Source of the DNA: CAVQCT01 sp964371785
GTDB taxonomy: Bacteria; Zixibacteria; MSB-5A5; GN15; FEB-12
Assembly (NCBI GenBank): GCA_964371785.1
Contig: CAYJOL010000005.1
Location: forward strand, 186,001 to 250,000
DNA length: 64,000 nt
Reading direction: 5' to 3'
A model generated the notes under the pieces. The model was not told the DNA's origin, ran no database searches, and saw nothing but the letters and a program-made list of their open reading frames with translations. How positions within the stretch are numbered: position 1 is the first letter of the stretch; each line of letters begins with the position of its first letter. A program made the position numbers and the translations under genes. Positions 1 to 9,287 of this stretch are shown here, piece after piece.

Positions 1-141
1 CGTATCGACAACCGTGTCGACTACCGTGTCCCGCTGTGCCATCTCGTCCTGAAGCTTCTTCGCTTCTTCTTTCTTCTTTGAACAGCCGGCTGAAGCGACA
101 GCTATCAGGACTATTAGAATAATATAGCGACGAATTCTCAT
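1..141 (-). CDS. Lipoprotein, N-terminal part (runs off the left edge)
   Basis: Forty-seven codons are visible before the window ends, still in frame. The protein starts MRIRRY, followed by a short hydrophobic stretch and the lipobox ASAGC with Cys20, so it is probably exported and lipid-anchored. After the Cys it becomes Lys/Glu-rich (SKKKEEAKKL) and then shows a TVVDTVVDT repeat. The start ATG is preceded by a strong GGAGGTGT ribosome binding site, and a TTGACA-type promoter lies about 75 bases upstream. The body of the protein lies outside the window, so its function cannot be stated. Confidence 0.8.
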   Translation of the reverse strand, partial: MRIRRYIILIVLIAVASAGCSKKKEEAKKLQDEMAQRDTVVDTVVDT

Positions 142-215
142 TACACCTCCTGCCAAAGACCGAGCGCCGCTTGACGTCCCGCCCAATGCTCGTTGTATCC
201 TATTATGATCAATGC

Positions 216-244
216 TATTAAACTAGCCGGCCGGAGCTTGTCAA
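216..244 (-). promoter_or_regulatory. Sigma-70-like promoter for the lipoprotein gene
   Basis: On the minus strand there is a perfect TTGACA (239-244), a 17-base spacer and TTAATA (216-221), about 75 bases before the lipoprotein start. The -35 is ideal and the -10 is approximate. Confidence 0.5.
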
Positions 245-330
245 ACTAAAAAACCACCGTTATTGCCAAAATTAAATAGTTGTATTTCGGGCCGGAATTG
301 TATAACATCTGCAAACGTTAAGGATGGATA

Positions 331-1317
331 ATGCGAGTACACGAATCAATTCTTGATCTGATTGGTCGCACCCCTCTGGTGAGGCTTCGAACCGGACTAC
401 CCGACGACGGCGCAAAGGCCTACGTCAAGCTTGAATTCTACAATCCGACCGGCTCCGTGAAAGACCGCATGACTTACCACATTATCAGGAAAGCTCTGGA
501 TTCGGGAGTTATCAAGCCGGGTGATACGGTGATCGACAATACGTCAGGCAATACCGGGTCAGCGCTCGCGATGATGGCGGCGCTGATGGGTCTTAAGGCA
601 ATTGTGACGACACCGGTCAAGACGAGCCAGGAAAAGGTCGATCTGATCCGATCTTATGGGGCCGAAGTAATAGTTACGCCGGAGGTCGAGGATCACAATG
701 ACCCGGCTGGATGTTTCATGGTCGCCCGTCGACTCGCCAGGGAATGCGGCTATTTCGATCTAAACCAGTACGACAGTCAGGATAATGTGGAAGCGCATTA
801 TGTCTCCACCGGGCCTGAGATCTGGGATGATACCGAAGGACGACTCACTCATTTCATCTGCGGCATTGGAACCGGCGGCACATTCTCCGGAACTGCCCAC
901 TATCTTAAAGAGAAGAACCCAAACATTCGGACTATCGCCGTTGACCCCGAAGGATCGATCTTCGCCGAATTTATCAGAGGTAATCGACACGGTCAACCGT
1001 ACGCCTATAAAGTCGAGGGGATCGGGTCCGATGTCATCACTAAAGCGCTTCATCCGGATCTGGTCGATGAAGTGATCACGGTCTCAGATAAGGATTCTTT
1101 TAATCGAGCGCGATTGATCGCTCGTCGCGAAGGTATCTCCGGCGGCGGATCCTCCGGAGCGGTAGCGTATGCCATCGAAAAAGTGGCACATGATGCCCCG
1201 CCCGACTCAATCATAGTCGGTATTTTTGCGGATGCCGGCATACGATACTTGAGTAAGTGCTATAACGACTCGTGGATGCAGCAGCACGGGTACCTGCCCA
1301 AAACTGAAGTGAGTTAG
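331..1317 (+). CDS. Cysteine synthase / cystathionine beta-synthase family PLP enzyme
   Basis: This is a 328-residue fold-type II PLP enzyme. The PLP lysine is K44 in NPTGSVKDR, the substrate loop is SGNTG (72-76), and the phosphate-binding glycine loop is GIGTGGTFSG (178-187). The C-terminal SGGGSSG motif is also present. The family makes cysteine from O-acetylserine (or O-phosphoserine) and sulfide, or cystathionine from homocysteine. The length matches the catalytic core with no CBS domain. The start follows AAGGATGGATA. A gene for a DUF1573-like exported protein begins 6 bases after the stop, so the two are probably co-transcribed. No serine acetyltransferase is nearby, so the acyl donor is unknown. 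CysK and CBS cannot be separated by sequence reading alone. Confidence 0.9.
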   Translation: MRVHESILDLIGRTPLVRLRTGLPDDGAKAYVKLEFYNPTGSVKDRMTYHIIRKALDSGVIKPGDTVIDNTSGNTGSALAMMAALMGLKAIVTTPVKTSQEKVDLIRSYGAEVIVTPEVEDHNDPAGCFMVARRLARECGYFDLNQYDSQDNVEAHYVSTGPEIWDDTEGRLTHFICGIGTGGTFSGTAHYLKEKNPNIRTIAVDPEGSIFAEFIRGNRHGQPYAYKVEGIGSDVITKALHPDLVDEVITVSDKDSFNRARLIARREGISGGGSSGAVAYAIEKVAHDAPPDSIIVGIFADAGIRYLSKCYNDSWMQQHGYLPKTEVS

Positions 1318-1323
1318 GTTATT

Positions 1324-2010
1324 ATGGCACGTGTGTTCATTCGATTTCTGACGATCATATCATTAGCCGTACCCGCGAGCCTGTCCGCACAGAAGATTAT
1401 GCAATACAATGATCAGGTTTTCGATTTTGGTCATGTCGGCATTGAATTTGTGCTTTTCCATCAGTATAAATACATCAACGAGACCTCCAACCCTATCCAC
1501 ATAATCGGTATGGATATCCCGTGCGATTGTTCCAACGTTGTCGCATCGGACACTGTGATCTACCCGGGCGATACTGCATACTTCCGCCTGGCGCTGTCGA
1601 CCCGTAATCTCTATGGTCCGACAAACAAATCATTCAAAGTTAAAACGGACAATCCCGAGGCTCCGGAGGTCCAGTTTTTCAATTTGTCAATTGTGGGCCA
1701 GTGGTTTAACGGTCTCAGACCGAACCCGCTCTCGCTGTTTTTCCTCCCCGGTAAAGCAAGCGACATTATATCCGTGCCTAACCAGAATTACTCCCGTACC
1801 GAAATAACCGATACTTACCCGTATGACACCACTTTTACATTCAGGATTTTGAAGAAATCGGCGGCCAAAGGGGAGCAGCTACAGATCGAAATCACGCCCA
1901 TCCCGAATCTGGAAAAAGGAACATATCAGTCCAATTTGACCCTTGAGATAGCCAAAGACGACGAAACCGCCACAATCCTGACTGTTCCTATTAAAATAGT
2001 CCGCTATTGA
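1324..2010 (+). CDS. Exported DUF1573/ASH-like protein
   Basis: This 228-residue protein has a signal peptide (FLTIISLAVPASLSAQ). The motif FDFGHVGI is followed by a DIPCDCSNV segment and then YPGDTAYFRLALSTRN...NKSFKVKTDNPEAPEV. This is the pattern of DUF1573/ASH-type beta-sandwich domains: F-x-F-G-x-V, a Cys pair in the first strand-loop, then a phrase about pushing up from the normal reference. Such domains are common in exported Bacteroidetes/FCB proteins and have no agreed biochemical function. A second, less conserved beta domain follows residue ~130. It sits 6 bases behind the cysteine synthase gene and probably shares its transcript. Confidence 0.75.
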   Translation: MARVFIRFLTIISLAVPASLSAQKIMQYNDQVFDFGHVGIEFVLFHQYKYINETSNPIHIIGMDIPCDCSNVVASDTVIYPGDTAYFRLALSTRNLYGPTNKSFKVKTDNPEAPEVQFFNLSIVGQWFNGLRPNPLSLFFLPGKASDIISVPNQNYSRTEITDTYPYDTTFTFRILKKSAAKGEQLQIEITPIPNLEKGTYQSNLTLEIAKDDETATILTVPIKIVRY

Positions 2011-2044
2011 CCATGATTCACTCATGATTATCTGCACAAAGGTC

Positions 2045-2074
2045 TTGACAATAGACTCGGATTTGTCATAAATT
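2045..2074 (+). promoter_or_regulatory. Sigma-70-like promoter of a candidate small RNA
   Basis: TTGACA (2045-2050) is perfect. A -10 follows as CATAAA (2067-2072, spacer 16) or TAAATT (2069-2074, spacer 18), each matching 4 of 6 positions. No start codon with a ribosome binding site follows, but a terminator-capped hairpin does, about 90 bases downstream. Confidence 0.55.
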
Positions 2075-2079
2075 AGGTG

Positions 2080-2172
2080 CTGATAAGAAAAGCTTTCGAG
2101 GGTGACTCTCTGCTGTCCCTGGGTAGTTTCCTAGCCCCCTCTACCCAACCAGAGTAGCGCCCTCTTTTTTTT
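2080..2172 (+). ncRNA. Candidate structured small RNA of unknown family
   Basis: Between a TTGACA promoter and a run of eight T (2165-2172) lies a self-complementary unit. The outer stem is GAGGGTG (2098-2104) with CGCCCTC (2158-2164). An AG bulge separates it from ACTCT (2105-2109) pairing with AGAGT (2151-2155). An inner hairpin is GGGTAG (2121-2126) with CTACCC (2141-2146). The outer stem runs directly into the T tract, so it also acts as the terminator. No open frame fits. It does not contain the SRP RNA apical loop and is too short for 6S or tmRNA. The 5' end is estimated from the promoter. Confidence 0.5.
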
Positions 2173-2184
2173 GCATGAATTGGG

Positions 2185-2212
2185 CAAAAAAAAGCCGCCT
2201 TACGGCGGCTTC
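2185..2212 (-). terminator. Terminator of the ferredoxin gene
   Basis: An 8-bp stem AAGCCGCC/GGCGGCTT (2192-2199 and 2204-2211) has a 4-base loop. On the minus strand it is followed by a run of eight T. It lies just after the ferredoxin stop. Confidence 0.85.
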
Positions 2213-2229
2213 TATTGAAACTAAACGCG

Positions 2230-2415
2230 TCAGGCTTTTTCTATACAGTCTACCGGGCACACGGACACGCACTGAGGGCCATCATCCTGATCCTCGCACT
2301 CATTACAGGTTTCCGGATTGATGATGTAGATGTCGCCTTCAGAAATCGATTCGGTCGGACATTCCGGAAGACACAGACCACAGGCCGTGCACTCATCGGT
2401 TATTTTCATCGCCAT
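2230..2415 (-). CDS. 2[4Fe-4S] ferredoxin
   Basis: This 61-residue ferredoxin contains CTACGLCLPECP and, later, CNEC...CVSVCPVDC. These are the two clostridial-type CxxCxxCxxxCP cluster motifs, with a longer insert in the second (CNECEDQDDGPQC), as in YfhL/Allochromatium-type ferredoxins. It is a soluble one-electron carrier, probably cytoplasmic. The start chosen is the first ATG, with GGAGG nine bases upstream; the ATG two codons later would be too far. It has its own terminator and appears monocistronic. The redox partner is not evident from the neighbourhood. Confidence 0.92.
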   Translation of the reverse strand: MAMKITDECTACGLCLPECPTESISEGDIYIINPETCNECEDQDDGPQCVSVCPVDCIEKA

Positions 2416-2679
2416 CGAATATTACCTCCAAGTTTCAAGGTTCATCAGTTCAATAGGTCGCTAATATACAAAATTGATACGGCGACACAAGACAAATAGT
2501 GGAGAAGAACACGCAAAAAAGGGGCTTTTATTCCCAACCGGTCTAACGAGTTACGAGGACTAATCTTTACCAATTCGTAAGGTTTTCGTAACGCATAACG
2601 CTTCGCGACTTTTCATTCGTATTCATACCCAGACACTTATACACCCGGAAGGCGTCGCGGATGCGTTGGCTGAATGTGA

Positions 2680-5145
2680 TCAAAAACAGCTCACAGGCGA
2701 CGGTCCATCACCGAACATAAACTCGACCATATATACCAGGTCGCCCACGTCCACCGTACCTGTTCCATCGACATCCGATTCTTCCGAACAGACCGGACTC
2801 GCTTGACCACCGAACATGAAATCCACCATCGTGACGAGATCGCCAACATCTATGACTTGCTGGCTGTCGTTGTCGATATTGCCGCGAATGCCCTGACAAC
2901 ACTCACAAGCGTCGCCGGTCCCATCGCTGTCGGAGTCTAATTGAGACGGATTCGAAACGGTCGGGCAGTTGTCACAGAGGTCACCAATCCCATCACTATC
3001 GGCGTCTTCCTGACCAACGTTGGCGACAGCGGGGCAATTGTCGCAGACATCTCCGATCCCGTCGATGTCGATATCGGCCTGGTCGGGATTATACACGCTC
3101 GGACAGTTGTCGTCAGGACAGGTGTTCTCGGGGTGACCCGGGTCGCCGAAACCGTCGCCGTCAGAGTCTACACAGGTGAAAGAGCCGATGACGTGAGTGC
3201 TTTGAACGTCGGAGAAACCCGACCACTGGTTCTGAGCATCCTTCGCGCGGACTTTGTAATAGAATAATCCGGTGGGATGATTGGCGAAAGCATACGAGGT
3301 ATCAGTTATCGATGAGGATACCACACTCGTGATACCGAAACTCTCAACCGGGTACACTTCGTCAACATAGAACCCGAACTCCGCCACGGAAACATCCGTC
3401 AGGTAAGAGAATCGGATGAAGATCTCCTGCCCCACGTACGCGCTCAGGTCAAATTTCGCCTGCACCCAGCCACTCGAGGTACCGGTTATTCCATTGCCGC
3501 GGTTCATCGAATGCGGATTTGCGGTCGTAGTGATGTTGCCGGCGATAGGCGTAAAGGTTGTGCCGTCAGACGACACTTCAACGTAGGCATAGTCCCATCC
3601 CGATTCGATAGCATAGATGGTCCAGAAGAGAAGCGAATCTCCCGGATGCACCTGGACCTTCTCCTTCGTCTGCATATAGTGCGACAGGTTGTCTCCGGAG
3701 TCCGAATAGAACGACGGCAAAGCGAGATGTCCGGCGAACTGGTCCAACTTGAACTGATTATTTGTCCAGTTATCAAAGCTCTGCGCGCTGTCGGTCTGCC
3801 GCGTGAGGTTCTGCATTTCCACAAGTTCATACGCCGCCGCCGGGTTGAGCGTATCATATAGCGACCAGTCTACACTGTATCCCGCGCCGGCGACCGTATC
3901 CGCCACTATCAAAGTCGGTCGGGCCGGCGGACGCATGGTCCAGACATTGTCGGCGATTCGAGCCAGATAGAGACAGGGATTGTAGTTCTCATTGACCAAC
4001 GGGTTGATGCGCGACAACGGCGGCCAGAAACCGTCGCTGCTGTTCCCCGCTTCGATGGTAATCGCGAGATTCATGTCTTTTGTTGTTTGCTCGCCATACC
4101 CCCAGTCATCGCTGCTTCCATTGGTGACATAGAGAGTCCAACTAGGGCCGGGATCATACGCATTATAGGAAGTTATTGAGTCACCGATTACCTGGAAAAT
4201 GTCATCATCCGGCGTGTAAAGCTGATCGTATCCCCACGGCCACAGAATAAGATTCGAGTACGAGTGGTAGTAAAGCGTCAGGACAAAATGATGGGCGGAA
4301 ATGAAATCACGCATTGCCTGGGTTTCCGGCTCGGAGAACGGACCGGTTCCCCGGTAGGTCTCGGAACTGGTGGTCGGTGACGACCCGTCGTCATCGTAGC
4401 CCCAGTTATATCCATAGTTACGGTTGAGGTCGATACCATAAGTCCCGTCACCATTATTCCGCCGATTTTTGCGCCACATGCCGCCGCCGCCCGGGTTGGT
4501 CACTTCGTTATGGTAGTAGCCGTCGGGGTTGACTACAACCACAAACCAGAGCGCGCGAGTATCAACGAGGTTAGTTATCTCCGTCGAAACACCATAGTTC
4601 GTGGCAAGTGAATCGATAAAATTCAGCAGGATGAGTGGCGTTATCACTTCCCGCGCGTGAATGGCGGCAGTATACAGCACTTCGGGCTCGCCCTCATCAA
4701 TTGAAGGGTTATCGGAGATTTTGAACGCCCAGAGGTCCCGACCCTCGATTGTCTGACCGATGCTGATTCTATTCGTTATGATATTGCGATGACCGGCGAT
4801 GACGCTGTCGACATGGGCATAAATCTCAGCAAGAGTCTTGTAACCACCCATGGTACGTTTGAGATCCAGCCTGCTCTGGTAGAAGGCCGAGACATCAGGA
4901 TGTATGACCGTATAGCGGAGCCCTTCACCCTGTAGCAGGCTTATGTCGGCAGGTGTCGCCATGACCTCTACACAGCCCAGGGAGTCCCAGACGATATCAA
5001 GCGATAACTGACGAAGGATATCCCATTCGGCTTTGTTGTCGATGAATATCCGGATCTGCGAGTATTGCTCTTGTCCCCCCCAGCTGGTACCTGCACAGAC
5101 GCTCAGGCAGATGACCAACGCCGCGCACCTTATGATTGATTTCAT
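2680..5145 (-). CDS. Secreted M14 zinc carboxypeptidase with calcium repeats and dockerin
   Basis: This 821-residue protein has a signal peptide (residues 1-23) and an N-terminal propeptide-like segment (~25-95). The M14 carboxypeptidase domain spans ~100-395. Zinc ligands are H163 and E166 in IHAREV and H294 in YYHSYSN. Substrate-binding N241-R242 lies in DLNRNYGY, and the catalytic Glu is E365 in ITIEAG. A beta-sandwich region follows (~400-660). Thrombospondin type-3-like repeats come next (DSDGDGFGD, DIDIDGIGD, DADSDGIGD, DSDSDGTGD). The protein ends in a two-repeat dockerin (IDVGDLVTMVDFMF and VDVGDLVYMVEFMF). It should trim C-terminal residues from extracellular proteins and need calcium for folding. 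AAGGAG lies just upstream of the ATG. Confidence 0.92.
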   Translation of the reverse strand: MKSIIRCAALVICLSVCAGTSWGGQEQYSQIRIFIDNKAEWDILRQLSLDIVWDSLGCVEVMATPADISLLQGEGLRYTVIHPDVSAFYQSRLDLKRTMGGYKTLAEIYAHVDSVIAGHRNIITNRISIGQTIEGRDLWAFKISDNPSIDEGEPEVLYTAAIHAREVITPLILLNFIDSLATNYGVSTEITNLVDTRALWFVVVVNPDGYYHNEVTNPGGGGMWRKNRRNNGDGTYGIDLNRNYGYNWGYDDDGSSPTTSSETYRGTGPFSEPETQAMRDFISAHHFVLTLYYHSYSNLILWPWGYDQLYTPDDDIFQVIGDSITSYNAYDPGPSWTLYVTNGSSDDWGYGEQTTKDMNLAITIEAGNSSDGFWPPLSRINPLVNENYNPCLYLARIADNVWTMRPPARPTLIVADTVAGAGYSVDWSLYDTLNPAAAYELVEMQNLTRQTDSAQSFDNWTNNQFKLDQFAGHLALPSFYSDSGDNLSHYMQTKEKVQVHPGDSLLFWTIYAIESGWDYAYVEVSSDGTTFTPIAGNITTTANPHSMNRGNGITGTSSGWVQAKFDLSAYVGQEIFIRFSYLTDVSVAEFGFYVDEVYPVESFGITSVVSSSITDTSYAFANHPTGLFYYKVRAKDAQNQWSGFSDVQSTHVIGSFTCVDSDGDGFGDPGHPENTCPDDNCPSVYNPDQADIDIDGIGDVCDNCPAVANVGQEDADSDGIGDLCDNCPTVSNPSQLDSDSDGTGDACECCQGIRGNIDNDSQQVIDVGDLVTMVDFMFGGQASPVCSEESDVDGTGTVDVGDLVYMVEFMFGDGPSPVSCF

Positions 5146-5232
5146 CCCTGCTCCTTAAACACGTGTAACTATGTGCAAAGTAACCAAGAACCGCATTTTT
5201 GCAAGGTCAAACTTCGTCACCAAACTAGAGTG

Positions 5233-5268
5233 CAAAAAAGAGAGCCACCCACAGGTGGCTCTCTTTTG
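5233..5268 (-). terminator. Strong, potentially bidirectional terminator
   Basis: A 14-bp perfect stem (5236-5249 with 5254-5267) has a 4-base loop and A/T tracts on both sides. It lies between the stop of the twin C39-like gene and the start of the carboxypeptidase gene, and should end transcription of the former on the minus strand. Confidence 0.88.
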
Positions 5269-5289
5269 GTTAACGGCCTTACGATAACA

Positions 5290-8200
5290 TTACGGACAGT
5301 CGAACGGCTGTGGTCCCGACGGTGAGCCGAACATATACTCTACCATGTAGACAATGTCAGCGATATCGTAGCTGAGGTCAGCGTTCACGTCGGCCTCCTC
5401 TACGCAGACCGGCGCCGGACCACCTGAGAAAGAGTACTCGACATAATAGACAAGATCACCGATATCAATCTGATCGAGCGGATCATTATCGACATTCCCG
5501 CGAATGTCGTAACAGCATTGGGTCAAATCCGGATTCACGCAGGTGCAGTCCACCAGGCAATCCGTCTGTCCGGCCAGGTATTGGTTCAGGCAGATGAGAT
5601 CCCCAATGTTTATGTGGCAGTCGCCATTGGCATCGCCGTTTGCCAGCGGGCTCGGAGCCGGACCTCCAGTGTACAGGAATGCGGTCAGATACACTACATC
5701 CCCGATTTCAATCGAGCCGTTGTTGTTGGCATCGCCAGGCATCTGGTTCAAGCAGGTATCCGGTACTACCGGGCAAATGACCAGTGAGAACTCCAGAACG
5801 GTGTGGATGAGACCCGGTTGAGGCGGCACAGGCGGAATCGCGGGATCGTACGGATTCTGACCGAAGAAGTTCAGCACGCTGGACGCATCGATTGGATAAC
5901 CGGCCAATTCGACCTGGAACGGCAATCCGGTAACCTGCGTACACGTGGTCGGAACTACCTGATACTTGTCGTGGTGCACTGTGCCATGGGGGCCAGAGAC
6001 AAATCTGACGTCATTGTGCACCGATGACGCGTGGGCCGAACCGGCCGGCGGCTCTCCCTCATTTGCATCGAAGTACGGATCGGATATACAGAGCGCCGAG
6101 TCAAGCGGATCGGTGCACACGCCGGCCACCGTCACATAGTGGCCGCCAATCCTTTCACAGACTCCGCCCCCCATATCCTGGTAAAATCCAAGCAGGATGA
6201 TGACATCCTGGCTTATCAGCACCTGTTGACGGATATACTCAAATCCGTTCGCCGGGTCGACCGGAAGCACCTGGATACTATAATTAGTTCCAAGTCCCAC
6301 CTTGTTCAGCCAGTTCTGAGCGCCGGTTGCCAAATTGAAAATGTTCGTGCCGCTGACGCCGAGATTAGTCAGGGCATAAAGCGCCAGAGAGTCAACGAAT
6401 GGCATGGCGTTGCTGGAGGAGTGGTCATCCCATGCTCCAAATGGTGTCACTAACGGATAATTGTCACAGACAGCCGGAGGTGGCGTGGTGCATGTCTCGA
6501 ATTTGGAGTCAAACCACCAGAGACAATTGGCCAGCGCGACCGGACCGCAGTGCGACCAGAGCCCTTGGAACATCCAGTTATCCTGCTTCTGATCAAGATC
6601 GGGCATACCGACCGGAACATAGTCAGGATAAGCCGGCTTATAATACTCGCACGTATCGGTCACGACCGTCTCGCAGGCATCATCGATACCGTTGCCATTG
6701 TTATCGCCCAGGCAGGTCTGTGAGCCAACAGGCGAAGGTGTTCCGCCGAGTTGTCCGCACCAATAAGCCGTAGTATCTATACAGGATCCGTCAGGCATAC
6801 AGCACCCCACGCTGACGGTATCCGGGCAGATCACGTAGGCCGCGTCAATTACCGTCACCAGCGGACTTCCGGTATACGGACACGGGTCGATTCCCGGATT
6901 ATTCTGTCCGGCAAAAAGAGGGATATCACCGGCCGGCAGATTGTACCCTGGCAATACGGCGACCGGCATGGTCCCGCCCGGAAGAATGGTCATCGTAATG
7001 TCGTACGGGTCATGCTGTATCTGGCTGTGAGGCCCGGAGATATTGTCGGCGTCGTTGTGAATCGTGCCCGCATGCGGCGGTACGCCCGGAGGGTTTCCTT
7101 CAAGCGCGTCATAGTACGGATCCGAAATGCAGATTCGGGTTGCAGTTGTGCACACCCCAGCAACCGTCACGTAGTGCCAACCGATCGGGCAGACAGTTGT
7201 GCCACGATTTTCATAGAAGCCCAGCAAGAGGATCACATCCTGGCAGTCGAGCACCTGTTGCTTGATGAAATCGAAACTTGGAATCGGCTGGAGTGAATCC
7301 CGAAACAGCGTACTCATACCGGCGTTGGTGATAAACTGCCGTGTTCCGGTTACCAGATTTTGCAGCCAGGTACCGCGGCTTCCCGTGACATTTGTCTGCA
7401 TCAGTCCGGCCAAGATATTAACCAGCGGCTGGACGTTGTTCGGGTCATGATCATCCCATTGACCATACGGTGGTACCAGAGGGAAATTGTCATTCGCTGG
7501 AGTTATGCCGAACGGCCGCGGGTCGACGGGATTCGGCTCGAATTTCGAGTCAAACCACCACAGGCAGTTGGCGACTGCGGCCGGTCCGCAGTGGGTCCAA
7601 CCAAATTGATCATTCCAGTTGAGTTGTTTCTGGTCGAAGTCCGGCATGCCCTGCGGAGTATAGTCCTGGTATCGTGGCTTGTAATACTCGCAGGTATCCG
7701 ACGTACTCGTGATCACGAACGAAAGGTCCAGAGACTGCTGAAAAACAGGCGGCTCTAACATTTCAATCCATGACAGATTCCCCCATGTCGCCCATACCGC
7801 GTCATCGTTCCAGTGATTCAGGGTCGACTTCCATCCCCACTGAGTAGTTGTCGGATCCTGAAGAATAGCCGAGATATTCAACCAATAAACCCGTCCCTGC
7901 TCCTGCCAGAACCACATCTCCGGCGGGAGAAAGACGTTGTACTGGAAGTAGGCCTGGTGATCGCCGGGAATAAACAACTGAATCGATGGGTCATACCAGC
8001 CTTCGGCGGTAGGTGGATCGATCGGCACCGCCTTGAACACCTGGATTTCCTGTTCCCACAGTGTTGGGCCCGGCATGCTGTAGCCGGTAGGGCTCTGGCT
8101 CGCCGGAATGTCATCGTGGATGCTCAGCACAAAACTGACTATCTGTCCTTCTACCCCGTTTCTCCATGAGCCCCAGAAATGAATATCTTTCACCCACCCC

Positions 8201-8388
8201 GTCTCCGAGCACATCCAGTCATCGGCAAGGACCAGCGGTTGGGTTGCATTCACATCCCAGCCGGCTTCGTCCGGAAGCTGTGGGAAGTGCATTTTGTGAC
8301 CGTCGGCTGGTGCCCAGTCAGCCAGCGCGGCAGAAGCCCCGAAAAGAACAGCAAGCCCCAACATCATGAGCAGTCTAATGCGGTGCAT
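5290..8388 (-). CDS. Secreted protein with two C39-like cysteine peptidase domains and two dockerin modules
   Basis: From the chosen ATG the protein has 1032 residues. This start is preceded by GGCGGAGGTACT and begins with a clean signal peptide ending ASAALA. A longer in-frame start 30 bases upstream would place the ribosome binding site inside the gene. Residues ~25-225 form a domain with KMHFPQLPD, LADDWMC and DIHFWGSW motifs, known from many exported proteins without assigned function. Two copies of a papain/C39-like domain follow: HCGPAAVANCLWWF (Cys267), HYVTVAGV (His405), ISDPYYD (Asp423), then HCGPVALANCLWWF (Cys614), HYVTVAGV (His750), ISDPYFD (Asp770). Cys-His-Asp is the expected triad. 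Four dockerin-type repeats end the protein. Substrate unknown. Confidence 0.8.
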   Translation of the reverse strand: MHRIRLLMMLGLAVLFGASAALADWAPADGHKMHFPQLPDEAGWDVNATQPLVLADDWMCSETGWVKDIHFWGSWRNGVEGQIVSFVLSIHDDIPASQSPTGYSMPGPTLWEQEIQVFKAVPIDPPTAEGWYDPSIQLFIPGDHQAYFQYNVFLPPEMWFWQEQGRVYWLNISAILQDPTTTQWGWKSTLNHWNDDAVWATWGNLSWIEMLEPPVFQQSLDLSFVITSTSDTCEYYKPRYQDYTPQGMPDFDQKQLNWNDQFGWTHCGPAAVANCLWWFDSKFEPNPVDPRPFGITPANDNFPLVPPYGQWDDHDPNNVQPLVNILAGLMQTNVTGSRGTWLQNLVTGTRQFITNAGMSTLFRDSLQPIPSFDFIKQQVLDCQDVILLLGFYENRGTTVCPIGWHYVTVAGVCTTATRICISDPYYDALEGNPPGVPPHAGTIHNDADNISGPHSQIQHDPYDITMTILPGGTMPVAVLPGYNLPAGDIPLFAGQNNPGIDPCPYTGSPLVTVIDAAYVICPDTVSVGCCMPDGSCIDTTAYWCGQLGGTPSPVGSQTCLGDNNGNGIDDACETVVTDTCEYYKPAYPDYVPVGMPDLDQKQDNWMFQGLWSHCGPVALANCLWWFDSKFETCTTPPPAVCDNYPLVTPFGAWDDHSSSNAMPFVDSLALYALTNLGVSGTNIFNLATGAQNWLNKVGLGTNYSIQVLPVDPANGFEYIRQQVLISQDVIILLGFYQDMGGGVCERIGGHYVTVAGVCTDPLDSALCISDPYFDANEGEPPAGSAHASSVHNDVRFVSGPHGTVHHDKYQVVPTTCTQVTGLPFQVELAGYPIDASSVLNFFGQNPYDPAIPPVPPQPGLIHTVLEFSLVICPVVPDTCLNQMPGDANNNGSIEIGDVVYLTAFLYTGGPAPSPLANGDANGDCHINIGDLICLNQYLAGQTDCLVDCTCVNPDLTQCCYDIRGNVDNDPLDQIDIGDLVYYVEYSFSGGPAPVCVEEADVNADLSYDIADIVYMVEYMFGSPSGPQPFDCP

Positions 8389-9071
8389 AGTACCTCCGCC
8401 CAACGGGCTTTGATTCACGGGAGCAGGATCTACGGTGTAGGTTTTATCGGACAGAAAGGATATTCAAAGGCGACGAATATGGAGTCATTTATCCCTGTAC
8501 GAATAATATATCGGAGTGACTAAATGGTGTCAAGAGAAATAGGCGGTTAGAACACCATGCGTTCGGGCGCTCGCGAGCCTCATCGTGCGTGGTAAGCTGG
8601 CGACTCAGCTTTGGTTTAGGACACAAGTTACAGTTCGGGTCCTCCACCCAATTGGCGACTGTCAGCCAACATCCCTCCAGGCCCCGAAGAGGAGTTGGGT
8701 CCCGTGTGGGTTCATGATCGTTGGGTGACTTTCAATCAATGAGAAGACGAACTCCTTCCCGGGTGATGATCGGTATAACTCCAGCCAAACCTCACTGACT
8801 GGCCTGCCGAACAACCCACACACCATACAGTTCTCAGTCCTCTATGCTCGGAAGCTGCAGAGCCAACTGGGCCCCGAATTCAGAACACTAGGATACCATC
8901 GGCACTCCACATGAGCATGATAAATCACCATGCACTGATTAATCAACGGGCCAACTTCAGACAAAAGTCGAATTGGATGGCACCAAATGGCGCTGTACTC
9001 CGAGACATGCACCATCGTACAATCTTTGCTGCGTTCTTAAAGTGCTTGGTATTTAATGGATTAGAAAGATA
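8389..9071 (-). other. Long non-coding stretch, nothing recognised
   Basis: About 680 bases lie between the twin C39-like gene and tRNA-Cys. The first ~130 bases would hold the promoter of the minus-strand gene, but no clear -35/-10 pair was seen. The rest contains no open frame with protein-like composition, no tRNA and no strong terminator. It could be degraded coding sequence, but I recognise no ancestor. Confidence 0.4.
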
Positions 9072-9143
<72 letters not shown>

Positions 9144-9148
9144 GATAA

Positions 9149-9226
<78 letters not shown>

Positions 9227-9287
9227 TTACAGAGTATCCCAAATATATGCGGCAAACCCGCTTTGTCAACTTTTTTTGAGAGAATAA

